64,000 nt of DNA. Origin: Megachile rotundata. Lineage: Eukaryota; Arthropoda; Insecta; Hymenoptera; Megachilidae. The notes under the pieces were generated by a model, which was not told the DNA's origin, ran no database searches, and saw nothing but the letters and a program-made list of their open reading frames with translations. The stretch is from NCBI RefSeq assembly GCF_050947335.1, contig NW_027473317.1:4278001-4342000 (forward strand), in the 5' to 3' direction. Position numbers and translations under genes: made by a program. This document shows, piece by piece, positions 1-14,655 of this stretch. How positions within the stretch are numbered: the first letter of the stretch is position 1; each line of letters begins with the position of its first letter.

Positions 1-710
1 TGTATGATTGTGATTGTATGACTGTGATTGTATGATTGTGATTGTATGATTGTGATTGTATGATTGTGATTGTATGATTGTGATTGTATGATTGTGATTG
101 TATGATTGTGATTGTATGATTGTGATTGTATGATTGTGATTGTATGATTTTGATTGTATGATCGTGATTGTATGATCGTGATTGTGAGATCGTGATTGTA
201 TGATTGTGATTGTATGATTGTGATTGTATGATTGTGATTGTATGATTGTGATTGTATGATAGTGATTGTATGATTGTGATTGTATGATTGTCATTGTATG
301 ATTGTGATTGTATGATTGTGATTGTATGATTGTGATTGTATGATTGTGATTGTACGATTGTGATTGTATGATTGTTATTGCATGATTGTGACTGTATGAT
401 TGTGATCGTATGATTGTGATCGTATGATTGTGATCGTATGATTGTGATCGTATAATTGCGATTGTATGATTGTGACAGTATGATTGTGATTGTATGATTG
501 TCATTGTATGATTGTGATTGTATGATTGTGATTGTATGATTGTGACTGTATGATTGTGATTGTTTGATTGTGATTGTATGATTGTGATTGTGTGATTGTG
601 ATTGTATGATTCTGATCGTATGATTGTGATTGTAAGATTGTGATTGTGTGATTGCGATTGTATGATTGTGACTGTATGATTGTGATTGTATGATTGTCAT
701 TGTATGATTG

Positions 711-720
711 TGATTTGAAT
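711..720 (+). other. +1 phase-shift variant GATTTGAATG, copy 1
   Basis: The consensus GATTGTATG is replaced by GATTTGAATG, which adds one base and shifts the 14-bp phase downstream. The same change is seen once more, at 1468-1477, inside the matching block. It is a rare marker of shared descent for the two blocks. Confidence 0.85.
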
Positions 721-1467
721 GATTATGATTGTATGATTGTGATTCTTTGATTGTGATTGTATGATTATGATTGTATGATTGTGATTGTATGATTGTGATT
801 GTGTGATTGTGATTGTATGATTCTGATCGTATGATTGTGATTCTTTGATTGCGATTGTATGATTGCGATTGTATGATTGTGATTGTATGATTGTGATTGT
901 ATGATTGTGATTGTATGATTGTGATTGTATGATTGTGATTGTATGATTGTGACTGTATGATTGTGATTGTATGATTGTGATCGTATGATTGTGATCGTAT
1001 GATTGTGATTGTATGATCGTGATTGTATGATCGTGATTGTATGATTGTGATTGTATGATTGTGATTGTATGATTGCGATTGTATGATTCTGATTGTACGA
1101 TTGTGATTGTATGATCGTGATTGTATAATCGTGATTGTATGATCGTGATTGTGAGATAGTGATTGTATGATTGTGGTTGTATGATTGTGATTGTATGATT
1201 GTGATTGTATGATTGTGATTGTATGATTGTGTTTGCATGATTGTGATTGTATGATTGTCATTGTATGATTGTGATTGTATGATTGTGATTGTATGATTGT
1301 GACTGTATGATTGTGATTGTTTGATTGTGATTGTATGATTGTGATTGTGTGATTGTGATTGTATGATTCTGATCGTATGATTGTGATTGTAAGATTGTGA
1401 TTGTGTGATTGCGATTGTATGATTGTGACTGTATGATTGTGATTGTATGATTGTCATTGTATGATTG

Positions 1468-1477
1468 TGATTTGAAT
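1468..1477 (+). other. +1 phase-shift variant GATTTGAATG, copy 2
   Basis: Second occurrence of the one-base insertion seen at 711-720, with the same neighbours (TCATTG two units upstream, GATTATG just downstream). The distance of 757 equals 54 units plus 1. I see no other copy in the window. Confidence 0.85.
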
Positions 1478-1636
1478 GATTATGATTGTATGATTGTGAT
1501 TCTTTGATTGTGATTGTATGATTATGATTGTATGATTGTGATTGTATGATTGTGATTGTGTGATTGTGATTGTATGATTCTGATCGTATGATTGTGATTC
1601 TTTGATTGCGATTGTATGATTGCGATTGTATGATTC

Positions 1637-4049
1637 TGATTGTGTGATTGTGATTGTATGATTGCGATTGTATGATTGTGATTGTATGATTGTGATTGTA
1701 TGATTGTGATTGTATGATTGCGATTGTATGATTGTGATTGTATGATTGTGATTGTATGATTGTGTTTGCATGATTGTGATTGTATGATTGTGATTGCGTG
1801 ATTGTGATTGTATGATTGTGATTGTATGATTGTGATTGTATGATTGTGATTGTATGATTGCGATTGTATGATTCTGATTGTATGATTGTGATTGTATGAT
1901 CGTGATTGTATAATCGTGATTGTATGATCGTGATTGTGAGATAGTGATTGTATGATTGTGGTTGTATGATTGTGATTGTATGATTGTGATTGTATGATTG
2001 TGATTGTATGATTGTGTTTGCATGATTGTGATTGTATGATCGTGATTGTGAGATTGTGATTGTATGATTGTGATTGTATGATTGTGATTGTATGATTGTG
2101 ATTGTATGATTGTCATTGTATGATAGTAATTGTATGATAGTGATTGTATGATTGTCATTGTATGATTGCGATTGTATGATTGTGATTGTATGATTGTGAT
2201 TGTATGATTGTGATCGTATGATTGTGATCGTATGATTGTGATTGTATAATTGTGATTGTATGATTGTGATTGTATTATTGTGATTGTATGATTGCGATTG
2301 TATGATTCTGATTGTATTATTGTGATTGTATGATTGTGATTGTATGATCGTGATTGTATGATCGTGATTGTATGATCGTGATTGTGAGATTGTGATTGTA
2401 TGATTGTGGTTTTATGATTGTGATTGTATGATTGTGATTGTATGATTGTGATCGTATGATTGCGATTCTTTGATTGCGATTGTATGATTGTGATTGTATG
2501 ATTGTGATTGTATGATTTTGATTGTATGATCGTGATTGTATGATTTTGATTGTATGATCGTGATTGTATGATCGTGATTGTGAGATCGTGATTGTATGAT
2601 TGTGATTGTATGATTGTGATTGTATGATTGTGATTGTATGATTTTGATTGTGTGATTGTGATTGTATGATTGTGATTGTATGATTGTGATTGTATGATTG
2701 TGATTGTATGATTGTGATTGTATGATTGTGATTGTATGATTGTGATTGTATGATTGTGATTGTATGATTGTGATTGTATGATTGTGATTGTATGATTGTG
2801 ACTGTATGATAGTAATTGTATGATTGTGATTGTATGATTGTCATTGTATGATTGTGATTGTATGACTGTGATTGTATGATTGAGATTGTATGATTGTGAT
2901 TGTATGATTGTGATTGTATGATTGTGATTGTATGATAGTGATCGTATGATTGTGATTGTATGATTGTGATTGTATGATTGTGATTGTGTGATTGTGATTG
3001 TGAGATTGTGATTGTATGATTTTGATTGTATGATCGTGATTCTATGATCGTGATTGTGAGATTTTGATTGTGTGATTGTGATTGTATGATTGTGATTGTA
3101 TGATTGTGATTGTATGATTGTGATTGTATGATTGTGATTGTATGATTGTGATTGTATGATTGTGATTGTGTGATTGTGATTGTATGATTCTGATCGTATG
3201 ATTGTGATTCTTTGATTGCGATTGTATGATTTTGATTGTATGATTGTTATTGTATGATTGTGATTGTATGACTGTGATTGTATGATTGGCATCGTATGAT
3301 TGTGATTGTGTGATTGTGATTGTATGATTGTGACTGTATGATTGTGATTGTATGATTGTCATTGTATGATTGTGATTGTATGATTATGATTGTATGATTG
3401 TCATTGTATGATTGTGATTGTGTGATTGTGATTGTATGATTGTGATTGTATGATTGTGATTGTATGATTATAATCGTATGATTGTGATTGTATGATTGTG
3501 ATTGTATGATTGTGATTGTATGATTGTGATTGCATGATTGTGATTGCATGATTGTGATTGTATGATTGTGATTGTATGATTGTGATTGTATGTTTGTTTC
3601 TGTATGATTGTGATTGTATGATTGCGATTGTATGATTGCGATTGTATGATTGTGATTGTATGATCGTGATTATATGATCGTGATTGTATGATCGTGATTG
3701 TGAGATTGTGATTGTATGATTGTGGTTGTATGATTGTGATTGTATGATTGTGATTGTATGATTGTGATTGTATGATTGTGTTTGCATGATTGTGATTGTA
3801 TGATTGTGATAGCGTGTTTGTGATTGTATGATTGTGATTGTATGATTGTGATTGTATGATTGTGATTGTATGATAGTAATTGTATGATTGTCATTGTATG
3901 ATTGTGATTGTATGATTGTGATCGTATGATTGTGATCGTATGATTGTGATCGTATGATTGTGATCGTATGATTGTGATCGTATGATTGTGATTGTATGAT
4001 TGTGATTGTATGATTGTGATTGTATGATTGTGATTGTATGATTGTGATT
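1637..4049. repeat. Mixed-variant tract of the 14-bp array
   Basis: Only 14-bp units are present. There are several GATCGTG runs followed by GTGAGAT (for example near 1900-1940, 2340-2395 and 2560-2590), and a module with GATTCTATGATCG followed by GAGATTTTG near 3050. The same module recurs near 10690, 12630, 14368, 16395, 20730, 21630, 26097, 30657, 33305, 36413, 38345, 44684, 55071, 58248, 62371 and 63483. A rare GGCATCG variant sits near 3290. I could not resolve one clear duplication boundary here. Confidence 0.8.
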
Positions 4050-5680
4050 GTATGATTGTGATCGTATGATTGTGATCGTATGATTGTGATCGTATGATTG
4101 TGATCGTATGATTGTGATTCTTTGATTGCGATTGTATGATTGTGATTGTATGATTGTGATTGTATGATTGTGATTGTATGATTGTGATTGTATGATTGTG
4201 ATTGTATGATTGTGATTGTATGATTGTGATTGTATGATTGTGATTGTATGATTGTGATTGTATGATTGTGATTGTATGATTGTGATTGTATGATTGTGAT
4301 TGTATGATTGTGATTGTATGATTGTGATTGTATGATTGTGATTGTATGATTGTGATTGTATGAATGTGATCGTATGATTGTGGTCGTATGATTGTGATTG
4401 TATAATGGTGATTGTATGATTGCGATTGTATGATTGTGATTGTATGATTGTGATTGTATGATTGTGATCGTATGATTGTGGTCGTATGATTGTGATTGTA
4501 TAATGGTGATTGTATGATTGCGATTGTATGATTGTGATTGTATGATTGTGATCGTATGATTGTGATCGTATGATTGTGATCGTATAATTGCGATTGTATG
4601 ATTGTGACTGTATGATTGTGATTGTATGATTGTGATTGTATGATTGTGACTGTATGATTGTGCTTGTTTGATTGTGATTGTATGATTGTGATTGTGTGAT
4701 TGTGATTGTATGATTCTGATAGTATGATTGTGATTGTAAGATTGTGATTGTGTGATTGCGATTGTATGATTGTGACTGTATGATTGTGATTGTATGATTG
4801 TCATTGTATGATTGTGAATGTATGATTATGATTGTATGATTGTGTTTCTTTGATTGTGATTGTATGATTATGATTGTATGATTGTGATTGTATGATTGTG
4901 ATTGTGTGATTGTGATTGTATGATTCTGATCGTATGATTGTGATTCTTTGATTCCGATTGTATGATTGTGATTGTATGATTGTTATTGTATGATTGTGAT
5001 CGTATGATTGTGATTGTGTGATTGCGATTGTATGATTGTGACTGTATGATTGTGATTGTATGATTGTCATCGTATGATTGTGATTGTATGATTATGATTG
5101 TATGATTGTCATTGTATGATTGTGATTGTGTGATTGTGATTGTATGATTGTGATTGTATGATTGTGATTGTATGATTATGATCGTATGATTGTGATTGTA
5201 TGATTGTGATTGTATGATTGTGATTGTATGGTTGTGATTGTATGATTGTGATTGCATGATTGTGATTGCATGATTGCGATTGTATGATTGTGATTGTATG
5301 ATTGAGATTGTATGATTGTTTCTGTATGATTGTGATTGTATGATTGCGATTGTATGATTCTGATTGTATGATTGTGATTGTATGATTGTGATTGTGTGAT
5401 TGTGATTGTGTGACTGTGATTGTGTGATTGTGATAGTATAATTGTGATTGTATGATTGTGATTGTATGATTGCGATTGTATGATTCTGATTGTATGATTG
5501 TGATTGTATGATCGTGATTGTATGATCGTGATTGTATGATCGTGATTGTGAGATAGTGATTGTATGATTGTGGTTGTATGATTGTGATTGTATGATTGTG
5601 ATTGTATGATTGTGATTGTATGATTGTGTTTGCATGATTGTGATTGTATGATCGTGATTGTGAGATTGTGATTGTATGAT
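4050..5680. repeat. Block A of a long-range duplication (partner at 60.55-62.15 kb)
   Basis: The order of features is: a GATCG run, GATTCTTTG, a run of perfect units (4130-4363), the rare TGAATGTGATCG, GGTCG, TATAATGG, later GATTGTGAATG, GATTCCG, TATGGTTG, TTGAGATTG, GTTTCTG, GTGTGACTG and TATAATTG. The same order recurs at about 60,550-62,150. The offset falls from 56,469 to 56,357 along the block through whole-unit losses (8 units), and both values are congruent to 7 modulo 14. Seven one-base deletions lie between the two blocks, which accounts for that residue. Two GGTCG modules are present here in a row (near 4380 and 4490). Confidence 0.75.
4130..4363. repeat. Run of perfect consensus units
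   Basis: About 16.7 units in a row show no substitution between TTGCG (C at 4129) and TGAATG (A at 4364). This is among the longest perfect runs in the window. Its partner at 60,627-60,832 has the same two flanking variants but is 28 bp (two units) shorter, so run length changes by slippage or unequal exchange while the flanks stay fixed. Confidence 0.85.
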
Positions 5681-8600
5681 TGTCATTGTATGATTGTGAT
5701 TGTGTGATTGTGATTGTATGATTGTGATTGTATGATTGTGATTGTATGATTATGATCGTATGATTGTGATTGTATGATTGTGATTGTATGATTGTGATTG
5801 TATGATTGTGATTGCATGATTGTGATTGCATGATTGTGATTGTATGATTGTGATTGTATGATTGTGATTGTATGATTGTTTCTGTATGATTGTGATTGTA
5901 TGATTGCGATTGTATGATTCTGATTGTATGATTGTGATTGTGTGATTGTGATTGTGTGATTGTGATAGTATAATTGTGATTGTATGATTGTGATTGTATG
6001 ATTGTGATTGTATGATTGCGATTGTATGATTCTGATTGTATGATTGTGATTGTATGATCGTGATTGTATAATCGTGATTGTATGATCGTGATTGTGAGAT
6101 AGTGATTGTATGATTGTGGTTGTATGATTGTGATTGTATGATTGTGATTGTATGATTGTGATTGTATGATTGTGTTTGCATGATTGTGATTGTATGATCG
6201 TGATTGTGAGATTGTGATTGTATGATTGTGATTGTATGATTGTGATTGTATGATTGTGATTGTATGATTGTGATTGTATGATTATGATTGTATGATTGTC
6301 ATTGTATGATAGTGATTGTATGATTGTGATTGTATGATTGTCATTGTATGATTGCGATTGTATGATTGTGATTGTATGATTGTGATTGTATGATTGTGAT
6401 CGTATGATTGTGATCGTATGATTGTGATTGTATAATTGTGATTGTATGATTGTGATTGTATGATTGTGATTGTATGATTGCGATTGTATGATTCTGATTG
6501 TATGATTGTGATTGTATGATTGTGATTGTATGATCGTGATTGTATGATCGTGATTGTATGATCGTGATTGTGAGATTGTGATTGTATGATTGTGGTTGTA
6601 TGATTGTGATTGTATGATTGTGATTGTATGATTGTGATCGTATGATTGCGATTCTTTGATTGCGATTGTATGATTGTGATTGTATGATTGTGATTGTATG
6701 ATTGTGATTGTATGATTGTGATTGTATGATTGTGATTGTATGATTGTGATTGTATGATTTTGATTGTATGATCGTGATTGTATGATCGTGATTGTGAGAT
6801 CGTGATTGTATGATTGTGATTGTATGATTGTCATTGTATGATTGTGATTGTATGATTGTGATTGTATGATTGTGATTGTATGATTGTGATTGTACGATTG
6901 TGATTGTATGATTGTTATTGCATGATTGTGACTGTATGATTGTGATCGTATGATTGTGATCGTATGATTGTGATCGTATGATTGTGATCGTATAATTGCG
7001 ATTGTATGATTGTGACTGTATGATTGTGATTGTATGATTGTCATTGTATGATTGTGATTGTATGATTGTGATTGTATGATTGTGACTGTATTATTGTGAT
7101 TGTTTGATTGTGATTGTATGATTGTGATTGTGTGATTGTGATTGTATGATTCTGATCGTATGATTGTGATTGTAAGATTGTGATTGTGTGATTGCGATTG
7201 TATGATTGTGACTGTATGATTGTGATTGTATGATTGTCATTGTATGATTGTGATTGTATGATTATGATTGTATGATTGTGATTCTTTGATTGTGATTGTA
7301 TGATTATGATTGTATGATTGTGATTGTATGATTGTGATTGTGTGATTGTGATTGTATGATTCTGATCGTATGATTGTGATTCTTTGATTGCGATTGTATG
7401 ATTGCGATTGTATGATTCTGATTGTGTGATTGTGATTGTATGATTGTGATTGTATGATTGTGATTGTATGATTGTGATTGTATGATTGTGATTGTATGAT
7501 TGTGATTGTATGATTGCGATTGTATGATTGTGATTGTATGATTGTGATCGTATGATTGTGATCGTATGATTGTGATTGTATAATTGTGATTGTATGATTG
7601 TGATTGTATGATTGTGATTGTATGATTGCGATTGTATGATTCTGATTGTATGATTGTGATTGTATGATTATGATTGTATGATTGTCATTGTATGATTGTG
7701 ATTGTGTGATTGTGATTGTATGATTGTGATTGTATGATTGTGATTGTATGATTATGATCGTATGATTGTGATTGTATGATTGTGATTGTATGATTGTGAT
7801 TGTATGGTTGTGATTGTATGATTGTGATTGCATGATTGTGATTGCATGATTGCGATTGTATGATTGTGATTGTATGATTGAGATTGTATGATTGTTTCTG
7901 TATGATTGTGATTGTATGATTGCGATTGTATGATTCTGATTGTATGATTGTGATTGTATGATTGTGATTGTGTGATTGTGATTGTGTGACTGTGATTGTG
8001 TGATTGTGATAGTATAATTGTGATTGTATGATTGTGATTGTATGATTGCGATTGTATGATTCTGATTGTATGATTGTGATTGTATGATCGTGATTGTATG
8101 ATCGTGATTGTATGATCGTGATTGTGAGATAGTGATTGTATGATTGTGGTTGTATGATTGTGATTGTATGATTGTGATTGTATGATTGTGATTGTATGAT
8201 TGTGTTTGCATGATTGTGATTGTATGATCGTGATTGTGAGATTGTGATTGTATGATTGTCATTGTATGATTGTGATTGTGTGATTGTGATTGTATGATTG
8301 TGATTGTATGATTGTGATTGTATGATTATGATCGTATGATTGTGATTGTATGATTGTGATTGTATGATTGTGATTGTATGATTGTGATTGCATGATTGTG
8401 ATTGCATGATTGTGATTGTATGATTGTGATTGTATGATTGTGATTGTATGATTGTTTCTGTATGATTGTGATTGTATGATTGCGATTGTATCATTCTGAT
8501 TGTATGATTGTGATTGTGTGATTGTGATTGTGTGATTGTGATAGTATAATTGTGATTGTATGATTGTGATTGTATGATTGTGATTGTATGATTGCGATTG

Positions 8601-10243
8601 TATGATTCTGATTGTATGATTGTGATTGTATGATCGTGATTGTATAATCGTGATTGTATGATCGTGATTGTGAGATAGTGATTGTATGATTGTGGTTGTA
8701 TGATTGTGATTGTATGATTGTGATTGTATGATTGTGATTGTATGATTGTGTTTGCATGATTGTGATTGTATGATCGTGATTGTGAGATTGTGATTGTATG
8801 ATTGTGATTGTATGATTGTGATTGTATGATTGTGATTGTATGATTGTGATTGTATGATTATGATTGTATGATTGTCATTGTATGATAGTGATTGTATGAT
8901 TGTGATTGTATGATTGTCATTGTATGATTGCGATTGTATGATTGTGATTGTATGATTGTGATTGTATGATTGTGATCGTATGATTGTGATCGTATGATTG
9001 TGATTGTATAATTGTGATTGTATGATTGTGATTGTATGATTGTGATTGTATGATTGCGATTGTATGATTCTGATTGTATGATTGTGATTGTATGATTGTG
9101 ATTGTATGATCGTGATTGTATGATCGTGATTGTATGATCGTGATTGTGAGATTGTGATTGTATGATTGTGGTTGTATGATTGTGATTGTATGATTGTGAT
9201 TGTATGATTGTGATCGTATGATTGCGATTCTTTGATTGCGATTGTATGATTGTGATTGTATGATTGTGATTGTATGATTGTGATTGTATGATTGTGATTG
9301 TATGATTGTGATTGTATGATTGTGATTGTATGATTTTGATTGTATGATCGTGATTGTATGATCGTGATTGTGAGATCGTGATTGTATGATTGTGATTGTA
9401 TGATTGTCATTGTATGATTGTGATTGTATGATTGTGATTGTATGATTGTGATTGTATGATTGTGATTGTACGATTGTGATTGTATGATTGTTATTGCATG
9501 ATTGTGACTGTATGATTGTGATCGTATGATTGTGATCGTATGATTGTGATCGTATGATTGTGATCGTATAATTGCGATTGTATGATTGTGACTGTATGAT
9601 TGTGATTGTATGATTGTCATTGTATGATTGTGATTGTATGATTGTGATTGTATGATTGTGACTGTATTATTGTGATTGTTTGATTGTGATTGTATGATTG
9701 TGATTGTGTGATTGTGATTGTATGATTCTGATCGTATGATTGTGATTGTAAGATTGTGATTGTGTGATTGCGATTGTATGATTGTGACTGTATGATTGTG
9801 ATTGTATGATTGTCATTGTATGATTGTGATTGTATGATTATGATTGTATGATTGTGATTCTTTGATTGTGATTGTATGATTATGATTGTATGATTGTGAT
9901 TGTATGATTGTGATTGTGTGATTGTGATTGTATGATTCTGATCGTATGATTGTGATTCTTTGATTGCGATTGTATGATTGCGATTGTATGATTCTGATTG
10001 TGTGATTGTGATTGTATGATTGTGATTGTATGATTGTGATTGTATGATTGTGATTGTATGATTGTGATTGTATGATTGTGATTGTATGATTGCGATTGTA
10101 TGATTGTGATTGTATGATTGTGATCGTATGATTGTGATCGTATGATTGTGATTGTATAATTGTGATTGTATGATTGTGATTGTATGATTGTGATTGTATG
10201 ATTGCGATTGTATGATTCTGATTGTATGATTGTGATTGTATGA
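5075..10243. repeat. 2,576-bp two-copy tandem duplication (184 units)
   Basis: Copy 1 is about 5075-7655 and copy 2 about 7651-10243. Offsets checked at many landmarks (TATGGTTG, GTTTCTG, GTGTGACTG, TATAATTG, the GACTGTATTATTG variant at 7090 and 9666) are all 2,576, exactly 184 units. The left edge shows as divergence upstream of 5075/7650, and the right edge as divergence at about 7668 (TGATTATG) against 10244 (TGATCGTG). The only difference I noticed is TATCATTC at 8489-8496 where copy 1 has TATGATTC near 5915. This is a very recent head-to-tail duplication. Confidence 0.88.
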
Positions 10244-13200
10244 TCGTGATTGTATGATCGTGATTGTATGATCGTGATTATATGATCGTGATTGTATGAT
10301 CGTGATTGTGAGATTGTGATTGTATGATTGTGGTTGTATGATTGTGATTGTATGATTGTGATTGTATGATTGTGATTGTATGATTGTGTTTGCATGATTG
10401 TGATTGTATGATTGTGATTGCGTGATTGTGATTGTATGATTGTGATTGTATGATTGTGATTGTATGATTGTGATTGTATGATTGCGATTGTATGATTGTG
10501 ATTGTATGATTGTGATTGTATGATTGTGATCGTACGATTGCGATTCTTTGATTGTTTCTGTATGATTGTGATTGTATGATTGTGATTGTATGATTTTGAT
10601 TGTATGATTGCGATTGTATGATTGTGATTGTGTGATTGTGATTGTGAGATTGTGATTGTATGATTTTGATTGTATGATCGTGATTCTATGATCGTAATTG
10701 TGAGATTTTGATTGTATGATTGTGATCGTATGATTGTGATTGTATGATTGTGATTGTATGATTGTGATTGTATGATTGTGATTGTATGATTGTGATTGTA
10801 TGATTGTGATTGTATGATAGTAATTGTATGATTGTGATTGTATGATTGTCATTGTATGATTGTGATTGTATGACTGTGATTGTATGATTGTGATTGTATG
10901 ATTGTGATTGTATGATTGTGATTGTATGATTGTGATTGTATGATAGTGATCGTATGATTGTGATTCTTTGATTGCGATTGTATGATTGTGATTGTATGAT
11001 TGTGATTGTATGTTTGTGATTATATGATTGTGATTGTATGAATGCGATTGTATGATTGTGACTGTATGATTGTGATTGTATGATTGTCATTGTATGATTG
11101 TGATTGTATGATTATGATTGTATGATTGTGATTGTATGATTGTGATTGTGTGATTGTGATTGTATGATTCTGATCGTATGATTGTGATTGTAAGATTGTG
11201 ATTGTGTGATTGCGATTGTATGATTGTGACTGTATGATTGTGATTGTATGATTGTCATTGTATGATTGTGATTGTATGATTATGATTGTATGATTGTGCT
11301 TGTATGATTGTGATTGTGTGATTGTGATTGTATGATTGTGATTGTATGATTGTGATTGTAAGATTGTGATTGTGTGATTGCGATTGTATGATTGTGACTG
11401 TATGACTGTGACTGTATGATTGTCATTGTATGATTGTGATTGTATGATTGTGATTGTATGGTTGTGATTGTATGATTGTGATTGTATGATTGCGATTGTA
11501 TGATTGCGATTGTATGATTGTGATTGTATGATTGTGATCGTATGATTGTGATCGTACGATTGTGATTGTATAATGGTGATTGTATGATTGTGATTGTATG
11601 ATTGTGATTGTATGATTGCGATTGTATGATTCTGATTGTATGATTGTGATTGTATGATTGTGATTGTATGATCGTGATTGTATGATCGTGATTGTATGAT
11701 CGTGATTGTATGATCGCGATTGTATGATTGTGATTGTATGATTGTGACTGTATGATTGTGATTGTTTGATTGTGATTGTATGATTGTGATTGTGTGATTG
11801 TGATTGTATGATTCTGATAGTATGATTGTGATTGTAAGATTGTGATTGTGTGATTGCGATTGTATGATTGTGACTGTATGATTGTGATTGTATGATTGTC
11901 ATTGTATGATTGTGATTGTATGATTATGATTGTATGATTGTGATTCTTTGATTGTGATTGTATGATTATGATTGTATGATTGTGATTGTATGATTGTGAT
12001 TGTGTGATTGTGATTGTATGATTCTGATCGTATGATTGTGATTCTTTGATTGCGATTGTATGATTGTGATTGTGTGATTGTTATTGTATGATTGTGATTG
12101 TATGATTGTGATTGTATGATTGGCATCGTATGATTGTGATTGTGTGATTGCGATTGTATGATTGTGACTGTATGATTGTCATAGTATGATTGTCATTGTA
12201 TGATTGTGATTGTATGATTATGATTGTATGATTGTCATTGTATGATTGTGATTGTGTGATTGTGATTGTATGATTGTGATTGTATGATTGTGATTGTATG
12301 ATTATGATCGTATGATTGTGATTGTATGATTGTGATTGTATGATTGTGATTGTATGATTGTGATTGCATGATTGTGATTGCATGATTGTGATTGTATGAT
12401 TGTGATTGTATGATTGTGATTGTATGATTGTTTCTGTATGATTGTGATTGTATGATTGTGATTGTATGATTGTGATCGTATGATTGTGATCGTATGATTG
12501 TGATCGTATGATTGTGATCGTATGATTGTGATCGTATGATTGTGATTGTATGATTGTGATTGTATGATTGTGATTGTGTGATTGTGATTGTGAGATTGTG
12601 ATTGTATGATTTTGATTGTATGATCGTGATTCTATGATCGTGATTGTGAGATTTTGATTGTGTGATTGTGATTGTATGATTGTGATTGTATGATTGTGAT
12701 TGTATGATTGTGATTGTATGATTGTGATTGTATGATTGTGATTGTATGATAGTAATTGTATGATTGTGATTGTATGATTGTCATTGTATGATTGTGATTG
12801 TATGACTGTGATTGTATGATTGTGATTGTATGATTGTGATTGTGTGATTGCGATTGTATGATTGTGACTGTATGATTGTGATTGTATGATTGTCATTGTA
12901 TGATTGTGATTGTATGATTATGATTGTATGATTGTCATTGTATGATTGTGATTGTGTGATTGTGATTGTATGATTGTGATTGTATGATTGTGATTGTATG
13001 ATTATGATCGTATGATTGTGATTGTATGATTGTGATTGTATGGTTGTGATTGTATGATTGTGATTGCATGATTGTGATTGCATGATTGCGATTGTATGAT
13101 TGTGATTGTATGATTGTGATTGTATGATTGTTTCTGTATGATTGTGATTGTATGATTGCGATTGTATGATTCTGATTGTATGATTGTGATTGTATGATTG

Positions 13201-14655
13201 TGATTGTGTGATTGTGATTGTGTGATTGTGATAGTATAATTGTGATTGTATGATTGTGATTGTATGATTGTGATTGTATGATTGCGATTGTATGATTCTG
13301 ATTGTATGATTGTGATTGTATGATCGTGATTGTATGAACGTGATTGTATGATCGTGATTGTGAGATAGTGATTGTATGATTGTGGTTGTATGATTGTGAT
13401 TGTATGATTGTGATTGTATGATTGTGATTGTATGATTGTGTTTGCATGATTGTGATTGTATGATCGTGATTGTGAGATTGTGATTGTATGATTGTGATTG
13501 TATGATTGTGATTGTATGACTGTGATTGTATGATTGTGATTGTATGATTGTGATTGTATGATTGTGATTGTATGATTGTGATTGTATGATTGTGATTGTA
13601 TGATTGTGATTGTATGATAGTAATTGTATGATTGTGATTGTATGATTGTCATTGTATGATTGCGATTGTATGATTGTGATTGTATGATTGTGATTGTATG
13701 ATTGTGATCGTATGATTGTGATCGTATGATTGTGATTGTATAATTGTGATTGTATGATTGTGATTGTATGATTGTGATTGTATGATTGCGATTGTATGAT
13801 TCTGATTGTATGATTGTGATTGTATGATTGTGATTGTATGATCGTGATTGTATGATCGTGATTGTATGATCGTGATTGTGAGATTGTGATTGTATGATTG
13901 TGGTTGTATGATTGTGATTGTATGATTGTGATTGTATGATTGTGATCGTATGATTGCGATTCTTTGATTGCGATTGTATGATTGTGATTGTATGATTGTG
14001 ATTGTAAGATTGTGATTGTATGATTGTGATTGTATGATTGTGATTGTATGATTTTGATTGTATGATCGTGATTGTATGATCGTGATTGTGAGATCGTGAT
14101 TGTATGATTGTGATTGTATGATTGTGATTGTATGATTGTGATTGTATGATTGTGATTGTATGATAGTGATTGTATGATTGTGATTGTATGATTGTCATTG
14201 TATGATTGTGATTGTATGATTGTGATTGTATGATTGTGATCGTATGATTGTGATCGTATGATTGTGATCGTATGATTGTGATCGTATGATTGTGATCGTA
14301 TGATTGTGATTGTATGATTGTGATTGTGTGATTGTGATTGTGAGATTGCGATTGTATGATCGTGATTCTATGATCGTGATTGTGAGATTTTGATTGTGTG
14401 ATTGTGATTGTATGATTGTGATTGTATGATTGTGATTGTATGATTGTGATTGTATGATTGTGATTGTATGATTGCGATTGTATGATTGTGATTGTATGAT
14501 AGTAATTGTATGATTGTGATTGTATGATTGTCATTGTATGATTGTGATTGTATGACTGTGATTGTATGATTGTGATTGTATGATTGTGATTGTATGATTG
14601 TGATTGTATGATTGTGATTGTATGATTGTGATCGTATGATTGTGATTCTTTGATT
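10244..14655. repeat. Mixed-variant tract of the 14-bp array
   Basis: Only 14-bp units are present. Landmarks are the CTATGATCG/GAGATTTTG module near 10,690, 12,630 and 14,368; GGCATCG near 12,126; GTTTCTG near 10,556, 12,430 and 13,131; and a GATCG run near 12,475-12,540. The part from about 12,900 to 13,480 closely resembles 5.1-5.7 kb and 43.2-43.75 kb (same order of GATTATG, TCATTG, GTTTCTG, TATAATTG, GTGAGATAG, GTTTGCATG). No single tandem period was resolved. Confidence 0.75.

Larger units (their letters stand above)
480..1636. repeat. 757-bp-offset duplication of a 0.4-kb block
   Basis: Bases 480-878 and 1237-1636 carry the same ordered variants: TCATTG, GACTG, TTTGATTG, a GATCG unit, TAAGATTG, TTGCG, then GATTTGAATG, GATTATG, GATTCTTTG. 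The offset is 757, which is 54 units plus 1, as expected because one copy of the +1 insertion GATTTGAATG lies between them. Similarity stops near 479/1236 on the left (ACAGTATG against TTTGCATG) and near 878/1636 on the right. The 358 bases between the copies do not match either of them, so this is a spaced direct duplication or the remains of a longer tandem one. Confidence 0.8.
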
